A stretch of 64,000 bases of DNA from JANTGF01 sp963750735 (GCA_963750735.1 CAVVRY010000007.1:1-64000); one strand, 5' to 3'. Positions 43,518-53,259 are shown, counted from the first letter of the stretch. The notes: generated from the letters alone by a model not told the origin. Numbers and translations: made by a program.

Positions 43518-44900
43518 TCAACTTCCAATTGAATAATCCTCTCCAGAAATTCCAATCCCACCGCCAAAAGTATAGCCAGGTTCCCCCATGACTTCAAGCT
43601 CTTTTATCGGGTAGGGGAAATGTAAAAAGGTATTATATTGGAGCATATCCCTTCTTCTCATATCAAAAAAAGAAATTCCTGCTGAAGAATTAAGTAACTC
43701 AATATCTCTCTCATAAAAAATAGCCTCCGTTACTTCTTCAAATGTGGCACTTTCATTTATTGGTGATAGGCCTCCCCTGGCAATCCTGCTGTTTAAAGGG
43801 TCATTTAAAATGGTTATGGCTCCAGGTTTGTCTCCGGTACGCAGTTTGGCCTCAGCCATGATTAAATCATTTTCAGCTTTCATGAATGCAGGTATTGGGC
43901 CCTTCCAACCCTGCAGTAGTAACCAGTCATCATACCGACATTGCCGATAATGTGAAAAATGATAGTAACCCCTTTCTGGCCGGAAGTCATTGTCAGGTAA
44001 ATATTCAAAATCAGCTATGCGAAGATCCTCTGTTGATGCAGGACCTGGATCATTTCCATCAGGAGTTGGCCAGCTAGCATTATCGTCTGGCCATCGGGCA
44101 GGATATTCAGGATCCATCAGGTTGATGATTCTGTGTTCAATTCTAGCCCAGCCTGGGTAAATAAGATAACCCAAAACATCATTTCTCCAGTTCAAATCAT
44201 CCGTAACAACTAAAAAGTCAAAATCCAGGCCATTTTCTGCATAGGAAAGTATCCTTGGCCAGTCCATTCCCTCATTCTGAATTTTGTTTCTGGCACTACA
44301 GATCATTATTCTTGCGACAAAAGAGCTAATGACCTGGCTCAGCTCAATTTGATTTAGAGTTGTTCCGTTTATCCATCCCTCAGGTAATTCAAATTCATTG
44401 CCATCACATAAATCTATTGCCTTATCAAGCCATATTATCGAAGAGTCTATCATAACCTGCCAGAGAGAAAAATCCAGGCTCTCAAGCGTAGTATTTTCAT
44501 TGGCTACGAAACCTTTGTCGAAAAATAATGCAAGATATGCAGTAGCAATACCCCTGGTGAAATAGCTCATGGCCAAAACCGGCGCATTCATATTTTTGTT
44601 TTCAGCGTCCTTTACTTCCATTCCATTTTTAATCTGCCCGATTACATCATTGCATTGTGATATTACTGAGTGTAAATTAAGTAAAAAGTTATAGGTTTTA
44701 TAGCCATAAGAAAAGAAAACAGATGTTATTCCATGGCACCCTTGGTTCTTGTGACACGTAATACATACCTGACCCCCAGGAACAAGTACTTTGATCAGAA
44801 GCCACTGCCACCAGGATACCCGGGCTAGCATAATCTTGAACTGCATTATACCAATCACGAAATCCATCACCTGTAAGTTCCAGAATATAAACAGGATCAT
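43518..44900 (-). CDS. SusD-like protein, main C-terminal fragment
   Basis: The larger part of a RagB/SusD surface glycan-binding lipoprotein. Homology starts at TSVFFSYGYKTYNFL (about 44725) and runs through helical TPR-like segments (VLAMSYFTRGIATAYLALFF) to PAFMKAENDLIMAEAKLRTG, ATFEEVTEAIFYERDIELLN and FFDMRRRDMLQYNTFLHFPY, normal for SusD C-termini. The first 60 codons of the open frame are out-of-phase sequence shared with the N-terminal fragment. The frame break is near 44720-44735. The partner SusC is immediately upstream. Confidence 0.8.
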   Translation of the reverse strand: MILFIFWNLQVMDFVIGIMQFKIMLARVSWWQWLLIKVLVPGGQVCITCHKNQGCHGITSVFFSYGYKTYNFLLNLHSVISQCNDVIGQIKNGMEVKDAENKNMNAPVLAMSYFTRGIATAYLALFFDKGFVANENTTLESLDFSLWQVMIDSSIIWLDKAIDLCDGNEFELPEGWINGTTLNQIELSQVISSFVARIMICSARNKIQNEGMDWPRILSYAENGLDFDFLVVTDDLNWRNDVLGYLIYPGWARIEHRIINLMDPEYPARWPDDNASWPTPDGNDPGPASTEDLRIADFEYLPDNDFRPERGYYHFSHYRQCRYDDWLLLQGWKGPIPAFMKAENDLIMAEAKLRTGDKPGAITILNDPLNSRIARGGLSPINESATFEEVTEAIFYERDIELLNSSAGISFFDMRRRDMLQYNTFLHFPYPIKELEVMGEPGYTFGGGIGISGEDYSIGS

Positions 44901-45030
44901 TTAATACCTGGGTTCGATCAGGATTGTTCAGGTTTGGTGAATTAAAACTATCATATCCTGGCAATATAAAAACCGTAATAAATAGATAAATGACATTATG
45001 ATTCGGCACAAAGCTTCGAGTAGATTTCAT
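44698..45030 (-). CDS. SusD-like protein, N-terminal fragment lacking lipobox cysteine
   Basis: Encodes a signal-like hydrophobic stretch followed by LPGYDSFNSPNLNNPD. In SusD proteins the lipobox is followed by a nearly identical CD-x-PNLNNPD segment, so Tyr26 stands where the lipid-carrying cysteine belongs. Homology continues through GDGFRDWYNAVQDY and MYYVSQEPRVPWNN, then the frame ends. One extra base shifts it from the main part. The intact gene would cover 43518-45030 and about 500 residues. Missing cysteine plus frameshift point to a non-functional gene. Confidence 0.75.
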   Translation of the reverse strand: MKSTRSFVPNHNVIYLFITVFILPGYDSFNSPNLNNPDRTQVLNDPVYILELTGDGFRDWYNAVQDYASPGILVAVASDQSTCSWGSGMYYVSQEPRVPWNNICFLFLWL

Positions 45031-45044
45031 AATTGTGTGAATAT

Positions 45045-46751
45045 TTAAAATTTTATTTCAATTGTACCTGCAAAAGTGCTATAGTTTGGGTAGGCATAAT
45101 AATATAGTGCCCCCATTAAACCAGTCGGATCATAGGTATCAGCCACCTCCGGATCTATGCCTGTATAATTAGTGAAAGTGTAAAGATTCCGTCCAATTAT
45201 GCCAAGCCTGACCGAACTTACAATACCATTGGCAAAATTTTTCCAAATTTGAGTAGGCAACTGGTAGTAGATTGAAATTTCTCTTACTTTAAAAAAGCTA
45301 CCATCTTCAACAAAATAATCATTCATTTTATCTTCATCAAACAAAGTTTCATGAGACCAATTTGCAAAGATTGAGTAATAGTTTAAAACTTTCTTTTGCC
45401 CCTCTGGTTTCCCATACTGGTCTATCTCTTCTGCTCTATGTAAACGTATATTGTTCTGCCGGACTCTATTGTATATATCACCACCTTTTTGCCAGTCAAG
45501 CATAAAATAAAATTCAAAACCCTTCCAGCAGAAAGTATTTGAAATTGTCATATTAAAATCGGGATTGCCATCACCAATAATAGTATAGACAGGGTGGCGC
45601 TCGCTATCCAACTTAAAAATGGGTTTTTCTAATTGTGTGCCCTGCGTACCTGCTTCTATTACATATCCATCGCTGTTCAGTTCATAATCAGATATATCTC
45701 TATAACTATAATAAGTAGAATTTTTTATTTGTTGTTCCATGTCATCAAGGCTTCTCAGAAATACATTACCCCACAAACTCCCATACGCACTTCCCTCAGC
45801 AATATATCGTCCCCCTGGTGCAGCAAATGACGGGATATCAAGTTTTGTTACCACTTGCCTTATCTTCCAGGCCATAAGATTTATTTTCCAGCTTATGTTT
45901 TTGTTGTTAAGTATCAATACTCCCAAAGATGCTTCTAAGGCTGATGAACGAATTGTACCTACATTTTGCCATTGGGTTTCAAACCCAATAATTGAAGGAA
46001 GTGTAACTTCTGCTAATTGGTCTTCAGCATCAGTAAGGGCATAAACTAGTTCAAGCTTGAACCTGTTTAAAAATATTGCATTCATACCAAATTCAAGTTC
46101 TTTTACCTTAGCCGGTTTTAATTTGCTGTTTCCCAGCGTTTTTTTCAACAAGTCGCCGTTATTAAATTCATAGGTTTCATCCCTGGCTGCATAAAGTGGT
46201 CGTACGCCTGCTGAACCAATCGCCGACCGTATTTTAAGTTCCTGGAAACCCGGGATATTTAATTCTTCAGTCAACCTGTATGCCAGCGATGCCCTGAAAT
46301 AGGGATACCATTGATCATCTTCACCAAACAATGAAGAGCCATCATAACGGTATAAAAATGAACCCAGGAACTTTTCTTTGAAATCAATATCTAGAACTCC
46401 AAAATAGTTTTTTGATTCTATTGATCCGGTCCCTGAATCAACTTTGTTGATTTTTTTTATGGCTGAAAAATCAGGAATATCTTTTACTGCCATATCACTA
46501 CCATCTGCAAATAAATTGGTCCATTTTTCTTTTTGGTAGAGGTAACTTAGTTTGATACCTGTATTAAATTGTCCTAATTTCTTTTGGAAATTAAGATTTA
46601 ACTGGGTGTTCTGAGAAAAAGCTTTGTAAAAACCTCTTTCAAGGCTTCCTGGCCAAAGACTATACTCAGATTGATAAAAAGTGTTTTTTGCCAGAAATTC
46701 ATAATAATCACCATTCTGACTATCTAAACCATAGCCTCCGGAAATACTCAA
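45045..46751 (-). CDS. SusC-like TonB-dependent receptor, C-terminal fragment
   Basis: The beta-barrel part of a SusC receptor: LDIDFKEKFLGSFLYRYDGS, YFRASLAYRLTEELNIPGF, LKPAKVKELEFGMNAIFLNR, a region of long loops, and the terminal strand TFAGTIEIKF ending in Phe for barrel assembly. Homology continues upstream of its first ATG (GNFSAVYSPFDFLS), proving that it is the rest of the 46748 gene. The break is at a run of six A (minus strand) at 46802-46807; seven A would restore one protein of about 1045 residues. Confidence 0.82.
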   Translation of the reverse strand: MSISGGYGLDSQNGDYYEFLAKNTFYQSEYSLWPGSLERGFYKAFSQNTQLNLNFQKKLGQFNTGIKLSYLYQKEKWTNLFADGSDMAVKDIPDFSAIKKINKVDSGTGSIESKNYFGVLDIDFKEKFLGSFLYRYDGSSLFGEDDQWYPYFRASLAYRLTEELNIPGFQELKIRSAIGSAGVRPLYAARDETYEFNNGDLLKKTLGNSKLKPAKVKELEFGMNAIFLNRFKLELVYALTDAEDQLAEVTLPSIIGFETQWQNVGTIRSSALEASLGVLILNNKNISWKINLMAWKIRQVVTKLDIPSFAAPGGRYIAEGSAYGSLWGNVFLRSLDDMEQQIKNSTYYSYRDISDYELNSDGYVIEAGTQGTQLEKPIFKLDSERHPVYTIIGDGNPDFNMTISNTFCWKGFEFYFMLDWQKGGDIYNRVRQNNIRLHRAEEIDQYGKPEGQKKVLNYYSIFANWSHETLFDEDKMNDYFVEDGSFFKVREISIYYQLPTQIWKNFANGIVSSVRLGIIGRNLYTFTNYTGIDPEVADTYDPTGLMGALYYYAYPNYSTFAGTIEIKF

Positions 46752-48181
46752 AAAGTCGAATGGGGAATAAACTGCAGAAAAATTCCCAATATACCTGATC
46801 CTTTTTTCTCCTGATCTGACCTCAATTGAACATACAAAGGATTTGTAGTAATAAAATTAAAATTTGGCCATCCATCATAAAAGCTGGGAGTATACCGATA
46901 TGGAGAACCATCTGAAAAATTATTTGCATTTATGTTTGCATCAGGACGCAACCACATCCAATTTGTTCGCCACATATAATTCGATCCTAAATCATAAATA
47001 TCATCCAGACCGGTACTAGACACCAGATTACTAGCCGATACTTTTAATTTTGGAGAAATCGCATGATCAATATTAAAACGGAAATTATTTCGTTTATATC
47101 CTGACTTGCTAAAAACAATGCCCTGCTGCTGTGAATTCTCATATGAAATCAGAAAATTAGTTTTATTATCATTCCTTCCTACGGACAAATAATTAGTAAT
47201 GAAATTTCCCGACTGATAAAATTCACTTTGATGGTCATATACTATCATATAAGGATTGTCAAAATAATAATCTTCAGCCCATAACATTGAACCACTGCTT
47301 GGCCATCCAATGCTATCAGGGTGCTCTGAGAACACCCAGTTATCAAATTTTGTAAACCGGGTTTCCTGCTCCCAGTCCTCTGCCAATTTATAGGCATGAT
47401 GTTCTGCAAGTTTAAGTTTCCGTGTTAATACCTGTTTGCCAAATTCAGTTCGAAAAGTTACTAATGTTTTTTCCCGGGCAATATTTTCTCCACGCTTTGT
47501 TCTGATTACAATTGCCCCGTTTCCAGCTTCTGAACCATAAAATGATGAAGCAGCCGCCCCTTTTACCACTTCAATGAATTCAATATCGTCAACATTTATA
47601 TCAGAAAGGGGCCCTGAAATGATCATGCCATCCAGTATGATCAAAGGTTGCTGAAAAGTTACAAGTGATGTGGCACCTCTGATCCGAATAAGCGGGTCCT
47701 GGCCCGGAGATCCATTTGGCATAAGAACATTAACACCCGGAACTTTACCCTGTATTGCTGTTCCAACTGAAATGGCAGGTACATTTTTAAAATCGGATTC
47801 ATTAAGTTGATCGATTGAAACAGTTAAATTCTTTTTGTAAGTATTTGTGGCCACCGCTGATACAATAACTTCATCTAAGCCAAAAACATCCTCTTCTAAA
47901 GTTACGTTCAGTTCAACAGAATCACTTAAGAAAACATCCCTTGTTTTCATTCCAACAGAAGCAAACGTAAGAGTAGAAGTTTCCGTCGGTACACTTAAAA
48001 CAAAATTACCCGATCCATCTGATACTGTCGAAATAACAGTTCCTTTAACAACAATTGTAGCACCAGGAATTGACTCGCCATTGCTCATCCTTGATACCTT
48101 ACCCGTGATCTCCTTTGTTTGAGAAAATAAGCAACAAAAGACGCAAAAGGAAAGAAAGAATGTTATTGTTGTTTTTAGCAT
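46748..48181 (-). CDS. SusC-like TonB-dependent receptor, N-terminal fragment
   Basis: Begins with a signal peptide (residues 1-20), then a carboxypeptidase-regulatory-like domain (EITGKVSRMSNGESIPGATI, GNFVLSV) and the plug domain with GTAIQGKVPGVNVLMPNGSP, QDPLIRIRGATSLVTF, LIILDGMIISG and the SusC signature around YGSEAGNGAIVIRTKRG. SusC imports oligosaccharides captured by SusD. The pair is oriented against the hydrogenase genes on both sides. The last 20 codons, after the A run at 46802, are out of frame. Confidence 0.87.
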   Translation of the reverse strand: MLKTTITFFLSFCVFCCLFSQTKEITGKVSRMSNGESIPGATIVVKGTVISTVSDGSGNFVLSVPTETSTLTFASVGMKTRDVFLSDSVELNVTLEEDVFGLDEVIVSAVATNTYKKNLTVSIDQLNESDFKNVPAISVGTAIQGKVPGVNVLMPNGSPGQDPLIRIRGATSLVTFQQPLIILDGMIISGPLSDINVDDIEFIEVVKGAAASSFYGSEAGNGAIVIRTKRGENIAREKTLVTFRTEFGKQVLTRKLKLAEHHAYKLAEDWEQETRFTKFDNWVFSEHPDSIGWPSSGSMLWAEDYYFDNPYMIVYDHQSEFYQSGNFITNYLSVGRNDNKTNFLISYENSQQQGIVFSKSGYKRNNFRFNIDHAISPKLKVSASNLVSSTGLDDIYDLGSNYMWRTNWMWLRPDANINANNFSDGSPYRYTPSFYDGWPNFNFITTNPLYVQLRSDQEKKGSGILGIFLQFIPHSTF

Positions 48182-48385
48182 AGGGTTTAGTTAGGGGAAG
48201 AATTTTCAATTATGGCGATGGAAAATCATAAAATAAAATGAGGATGATCTTATTTATTTTGAGCATTAAATAATTAGTTAAGAGAAATTGCAACATAATA
48301 TAAGAAAAAATAGTAATTTAACCAAGGAAAATTCAGAGGATTATCCCTCTCAGTTGAATAATTACCAATAAATTTACAACAACAA

Positions 48386-48841
48386 ATGTCTGAACAAAAC
48401 ATCCTGATCCTGGGAATTGGCAATATACTTTTACAGGATGAAGGGATTGGTGTCCATGCCATTCGGGAAATGGAAAAGTCAGAATGGCCTGATCACGTTC
48501 AACTGCTTGATGGTGGTACGGGTGGTTTTCATATTTTGTCACTTTTACAGGAGTACGAAACAATAATAATGATTGATGCCAGCCTGGATAATAATCCAAT
48601 CGGGACAATTAAGCTAATTGAACCCAAATTTTCAAAGGATTTTCCAAAAGCTCTTTCCTCCCATGATATAGGCCTCAAAGATTTAATAGACTCTGCTATC
48701 CTATTGGATTCATTGCCTAAAATTCACCTCATTACCATTACTATTAGCCCGGATCAGGACATTGGTATGGAACTCTCTACAGAAATTAAGAACAAAATTC
48801 CTGGCATTATTTCTAAGGTTAAAAATATCCTAAGCATATGA
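48386..48841 (+). CDS. hyaD: Hydrogenase maturation endopeptidase
   Basis: A 151-residue HyaD/HupD-type protease that clips the C-terminal tail of the large subunit. ILGIGNILLQDEGIGVHAI gives the Glu and LLDGGTGGFHILSLL with IIMIDASLDNNP the Asp used to sense nickel; the conserved histidine is in LSSHDIGLKDLI. It should act on HyaB after His558. It is separated from the hydrogenase structural genes by the inverted SusCD pair and starts its own transcript. The stop overlaps the next start (ATGA). Confidence 0.93.
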   Translation: MSEQNILILGIGNILLQDEGIGVHAIREMEKSEWPDHVQLLDGGTGGFHILSLLQEYETIIMIDASLDNNPIGTIKLIEPKFSKDFPKALSSHDIGLKDLIDSAILLDSLPKIHLITITISPDQDIGMELSTEIKNKIPGIISKVKNILSI

Positions 48842-49638
48842 AACATGTTGTGATCACAGGTAGTTCAAGAGGAATAGGTTTGGGATTGGCCAAATCTTTC
48901 CTTGAACTGGGTTGTTCGGTTACAATTTCAGGCCGAGTGGAGGAAGTATTATTGAAAGCTATTGCTGATTTAGGGAAATCATATGATAACAACCGTATCC
49001 TGGGTATAGTTTGCGATGTTGGAAAATATGAGGATATCCTGAATCTTTGGAATGAAGCCATAAAAAAATTTAAAACTGTTGATATCTGGATAAACAATGC
49101 TGGCCAGGGACAGGATTACAAATATATCTGGGAACTCATGCCTGAAAAAATTGACAGTATTATTCATACCAATATTACCGGACTTATATATGGAAGCCAA
49201 ATTGCTTATAACGGAATGGCAACACAGGGATATGGAAAAATTTTCAATATGGAAGGCTTCGGTAGCAATGGTATGAAGAGAAAAAAACTATCCATCTACG
49301 GAACTACCAAATCAGCCATCAGTTATTTTACAAGCTCATTTGTAAAAGAAATTGGGAAGTCTCCTGTACTGATTGGAACTATTGCCCCGGGAATGGTTCT
49401 TACAGATCTTCTCCTAATGCCGGTCACAAAAGACAATCCTGAATACAAAACCACCATAAAGGTATTTAATTTAATGGCTGAAAAGGTAGAAACCGTTACA
49501 CCCTGGTTGGCTGGAAAAATGTTGAAATCAAAAAAACAAGGGGCTTCTATAAACTATAGTCCTACCTGGAAAATGACACTTAAAGCTATCAAGAATCTAA
49601 TTACAAATCGGAAAATCATTCCTGAGATCAATAGCTAA
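48838..49638 (+). CDS. SDR-family oxidoreductase
   Basis: A 266-residue short-chain dehydrogenase. VVITGSSRGIGLGLAKSFLE is the cofactor loop, IWINNAGQGQDYKYI the NAG motif and IYGTTKSAISYFTSSFVKE the Tyr-x-x-x-Lys active site. Its start overlaps the hyaD stop by four bases, so translation is coupled to the protease gene, though no functional link to hydrogenase is obvious. The last 40 residues are rich in lysine and may lie at the membrane. The substrate is unknown. Confidence 0.87.
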   Translation: MKHVVITGSSRGIGLGLAKSFLELGCSVTISGRVEEVLLKAIADLGKSYDNNRILGIVCDVGKYEDILNLWNEAIKKFKTVDIWINNAGQGQDYKYIWELMPEKIDSIIHTNITGLIYGSQIAYNGMATQGYGKIFNMEGFGSNGMKRKKLSIYGTTKSAISYFTSSFVKEIGKSPVLIGTIAPGMVLTDLLLMPVTKDNPEYKTTIKVFNLMAEKVETVTPWLAGKMLKSKKQGASINYSPTWKMTLKAIKNLITNRKIIPEINS

Positions 49639-49912
49639 TTACTAATAATAGAATCTAAAATTCGGTTACGTTCCAAGCTAAAAAAAGGATTTACAACTGA
49701 CCCTCTCCAACAATTTACTTGACTTTTTCCAAATTTTCCAATTAAATGCTACATAGGTTACATTAAATGTATCCTGTGTTATAGCTTATGAAATTTTCTT
49801 AGCCTATCTTATTATTGAAATTAAAACAGGATACAACTATTTAAATATTTGTTAATAAACCAAAAAAAGATACTATGTAATAACTACCATTTATTAACTA
49901 AAATTAGCAGCC

Positions 49913-50412
49913 ATGAGAACATTAATTAGTTATTTGATTTTGATCCTACTGTCAGTTTTGCTTTTCCGGCAAAAACTGTAGTAGTGAAAGGAGATTCGAA
50001 TTGTGCATTGGGAGACTTTGTTATTAGAGAGAGCTCTGAATTATTCATGTTGGATGGTAATAAGTTGGACACCTACCTAATCACCTACGAGAACTCCAGA
50101 AAAGACAGTCAATGTAGCTGTTCGGAAGAGGAAGATTGTTGCAGATATATTGCTATTTACAGATGAATTATCTGTTCAATATATATGTTATGAAGAGTAT
50201 TTTGGAGTTAAAATCCACGATGCCAAGATGAAAAGGCAAGGATATGAAACGGACAAGGATATGCTTGATAATTCATCTTATTTTACCAAAGGGTTATCAC
50301 ACGAGAAGAGATACACAAAAATCTGAAAGGATGTCTTGGCTTAATAGCCGTTTATTATCCCAGGCTTATAAAAGATTTAGATAAAGTATTTCATTGCGAA
50401 AGCATTAAGTAA
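49913..50412 (+). pseudogene. Small secreted protein gene broken by three frameshifts
   Basis: An ATG at 49913 opens a signal-peptide-like MRTLISYLILILLSV, but coding-like sequence continues only if frames are changed three times. One T is missing at 49956-49959, giving FAFPAKTVVVKGDSNCALGD; one A is extra at 50100-50103, leading to KTVNVAVRKRKIVADILLF; one G is missing near 50300, leading to ITREEIHKNLKGCLGLIAVY and a stop at 50410-50412. The joined product has about 165 residues and no family I recognise. All three breaks are in runs of one base. A terminator follows at 50468. Confidence 0.6.
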
Positions 50413-50467
50413 AATGAGTATTGAAGAAGCTTCCATTTATTGCATAAATGGGGTTATGAGTAGTAAG

Positions 50468-50510
50468 CAGGGAAGGTATCCTCCCGGATATCTTTCCTGT
50501 TTATAATTTT
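50468..50510 (+). terminator. Rho-independent terminator
   Basis: CAGGGAAGGTATCC pairs with GGATATCTTTCCTG over 14 positions (two G-U pairs) around a TCCC loop, followed by TTTATAATTTT. It would end transcription of the broken gene at 49913-50412 and lies before the convergent lysA end. Confidence 0.85.
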
Positions 50511-50561
50511 AAAATGCTTAAATTTTTATGCTAAAATATCTGAAGTAAAAACAATTTATTT

Positions 50562-51788
50562 TTAGGCAACAGGTAGCTGGTTACTGGATATTTCCCTCTT
50601 TGAGCTGGTAGCAGTTTGGTCATCAGAATATACTACCCCTGCCCTCTCCCTTAAATTATAATTTGAAGCCATAGACTGACCATAGGCACCCACACTTAAA
50701 ACTGCCAGATAGTCGCCCCTGTAGGTAGTAGGTAAAGACACCCCCCGTCCCAGGAAATCAGTGGTTTCGCATACCGGACCTACTATATCATACTTCATGG
50801 AATTCTGGGGCCCAGTTCCTCCTGCCCTGCTTTGAGTTAAATTTTCAATTTTATGTACTGAATTATATAAGGCCGGACGAATTAATTCAGTCATACCAGC
50901 ATCTACCACCGCAAAGTTTTTTGTACGCCCGTTTTTAATAAACAGCACCCTGGAAATTAGAGTCCCCATTTGAGCAACAATGGAACGTCCCAATTCAAAA
51001 TAAACCTGCTGCCAGGGCTTTACTTTCAAGTTTTTATGAATTGTCTCAAAATAAGTTTTGAAATCAGGTATTGGATTTCTTTCCGGATTTTCATAATCTA
51101 TTCCAAATCCACCACCCAGGTTTAGAATCGAAAGACTAAAGCCTTTATCTTCAATGTAGTTATTGACTTCATTTACCTTATAGCAAAGCCTCTCAAAAAC
51201 TTCCATATCTGTAATTTGTGAACCAATATGAAAATGTAGACCAATTAGATCAATGTGCTTTAAGGTACTAACTACCGTAAGCACCTCCTCCATCTCCCAC
51301 AATTGAATCCCAAATTTATTTTCTTCTATTCCGGTAGTAATGTAGGAATGTGAATTGCTATTCACATGAGGATTAATCCTTAATGCAATTTTTGCCCGGG
51401 TACCTGTCTCGCCTGCCAATTGATTAACAACAGAGATTTCCTGTAAAGACTCACAGTTGAAACAACCAATATTCCCTTTTAATCCTGCTCTGATCTCGTC
51501 ATCGGTTTTGCCTACTCCGGCATAGAAAATATCCTTTGAGTCAAAATTAAGCTCAAGGGCCTTTTTAACCTCGTTTCCACTAACACAGTCTGCACCAAAA
51601 CCTGCTTCACTAATAATCTGAAGTACTCTTTCATCTGTATTGGCTTTCAGGGCATAATGAATTTTATAGTCAAATTTCTGTGCCTCTTCTTTCACACTAT
51701 CAATAGTAGTTTGCAACAGATCCAAATCATAGTAGTAAAAAGGAGTCGGAATTCCCTTCAATGTATTTATATCTATTTTCTTAAACAT
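50562..51788 (-). CDS. lysA: Diaminopimelate decarboxylase
   Basis: The last step of lysine synthesis. The 408-residue PLP enzyme has the cofactor lysine in KIHYALKANTDE near residue 48, CVSGNEVKKALELNF, GLHFHIGSQITDM, LNLGGGFGIDYENP and GPVCETTDFLGRGVSLP with the substrate-binding Cys. The end (NYNLRERAGVVYSDDQTATS) is typical. It overlaps the aspartate kinase gene by eight bases, so they form an operon for the start and end of the lysine branch. Confidence 0.95.
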   Translation of the reverse strand: MFKKIDINTLKGIPTPFYYYDLDLLQTTIDSVKEEAQKFDYKIHYALKANTDERVLQIISEAGFGADCVSGNEVKKALELNFDSKDIFYAGVGKTDDEIRAGLKGNIGCFNCESLQEISVVNQLAGETGTRAKIALRINPHVNSNSHSYITTGIEENKFGIQLWEMEEVLTVVSTLKHIDLIGLHFHIGSQITDMEVFERLCYKVNEVNNYIEDKGFSLSILNLGGGFGIDYENPERNPIPDFKTYFETIHKNLKVKPWQQVYFELGRSIVAQMGTLISRVLFIKNGRTKNFAVVDAGMTELIRPALYNSVHKIENLTQSRAGGTGPQNSMKYDIVGPVCETTDFLGRGVSLPTTYRGDYLAVLSVGAYGQSMASNYNLRERAGVVYSDDQTATSSKREISSNQLPVA

Positions 51789-53112
51789 AGCTCTCTTGTC
51801 TTATAAAAATTTTCTGGTGGAGAGATTCTAATGACCTCTTTTTATCTGCTGATTTTACCAGAAGTGAAATGTTATTCATGCTACCACCATAAGATATCAT
51901 CCTTACCGGGATATCCTGGAAAGCATCCAGCACCGTTCTGGCCATACCTGTTTCTTCGGCCATAAAATCACCTACCACGCAAATAATGGTCTGATCCAGA
52001 TCGTATTCAACATCACCGAACAATTTCAGATCAGCCAGAATTGCATTGAGATTTTTAGGATTGTCAATGGTTAGTGAGACACTAATCTCAGATGTAGAAA
52101 TCATATCAATAGGAGTCTCATAATCCTCAAAAACCTGGAAGACCTTTCTCAGAAAACCATATGCCATAAGCATTCTTGCAGACCGAATGCGAATTGCAAT
52201 AATTCCATCTTTTGCGGCAACTGACTTCACCTTGTCTCTTTTTGAGGATGAGGAAATAAGGGTACCTGGGGCATTGGGTTTAAAGGTATTCTTAAGTTTT
52301 AGTGGTATATTCTTTACCTGGGCTGGAAAAACACACTTGGGATGCAAAATGGCAGCACCAAAATAAGACAGCTCGGCTGCTTCTTTGTACGAAAGTTCCT
52401 TAATCGGATTAGTATCAGACACTATTCTTGGATCGTTGTTGTGCACACCATCTACATCAGTCCATATTTGAATTTCAGAAGCATTCAAAACAGATCCTAT
52501 AATGCTTGCTGAATAATCGCTTCCATCTCTTCCAAGGTTATCAATCTCTCCTGCATAATTTCTGCATATATATCCCTGTGTAACATATACATCCGCCTCC
52601 GGTGCATTTTGCATACATTTTTCGATGTTTGTCTTAATGTAATACATATCAGGCTCACCATCCTTATCCGTACGCATAAAGTTTAGAGCACATATAAGCC
52701 TTGATTTTAACTCCAAAGATTCCAGGAACAACTGAAAAATCCTGGAAGACAGCATTTCACCTTGTGCAAGAATTTCTCTCTCATATTCCTCAGATAGACT
52801 TTCAGGATGAAGTGCACTAAACTTGTTGAAACTTTCACCCAGCAGGTCTTCTGCCTTTAATATAAAATCCTTATCGCTAAATAAACCAATAATATATTTC
52901 TCATATTCGTACTTCAGCTCCAGGATTTTATTCTGAGCATCGTTTATTTGGTACCTTCTAACAAGTTCAATCAATTCAATGAGTCGGTTTGTCGTGCCCG
53001 CAATGGCTGATAGTACCACAACCTGTTGTTCACCATCATTTATGATCTCAGAAACATGGCGAATATCCTCAGGAGTGCCAAGCGATGTGCCTCCAAACTT
53101 CAGTATTTTCAT
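51781..53112 (-). CDS. lysC: Aspartate kinase
   Basis: Phosphorylates aspartate as the first step toward lysine, methionine and threonine. KFGGTSLGTPEDIRHVSEII is the ATP site at the N-terminus, ALNFMRTDKDGEPDM and FGAAILHPKCVFPAQ belong to the kinase core. Residues 300-443 are two ACT domains (AIRIRSARMLMAYGFLRKVF, IICVVGDFMAEETGMARTVL) for feedback control. Coupled to lysA by overlap. The 147-base region upstream separates it from the CYTH gene, which reads the same way. Confidence 0.94.
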   Translation of the reverse strand: MKILKFGGTSLGTPEDIRHVSEIINDGEQQVVVLSAIAGTTNRLIELIELVRRYQINDAQNKILELKYEYEKYIIGLFSDKDFILKAEDLLGESFNKFSALHPESLSEEYEREILAQGEMLSSRIFQLFLESLELKSRLICALNFMRTDKDGEPDMYYIKTNIEKCMQNAPEADVYVTQGYICRNYAGEIDNLGRDGSDYSASIIGSVLNASEIQIWTDVDGVHNNDPRIVSDTNPIKELSYKEAAELSYFGAAILHPKCVFPAQVKNIPLKLKNTFKPNAPGTLISSSSKRDKVKSVAAKDGIIAIRIRSARMLMAYGFLRKVFQVFEDYETPIDMISTSEISVSLTIDNPKNLNAILADLKLFGDVEYDLDQTIICVVGDFMAEETGMARTVLDAFQDIPVRMISYGGSMNNISLLVKSADKKRSLESLHQKIFIRQESYV

Positions 53113-53259
53113 TACAATTTCAATTTAATAGGAGGCCAAATTTAGAAAAGTTACAAGGCAGGACAAAAATTATGGAAAAGAAAAACACATTCTTAACAAA
53201 ATGTTAATTTTTAAACAGGCATTTTTACTTAATATATTCAATATGGAATTAGACTTATG

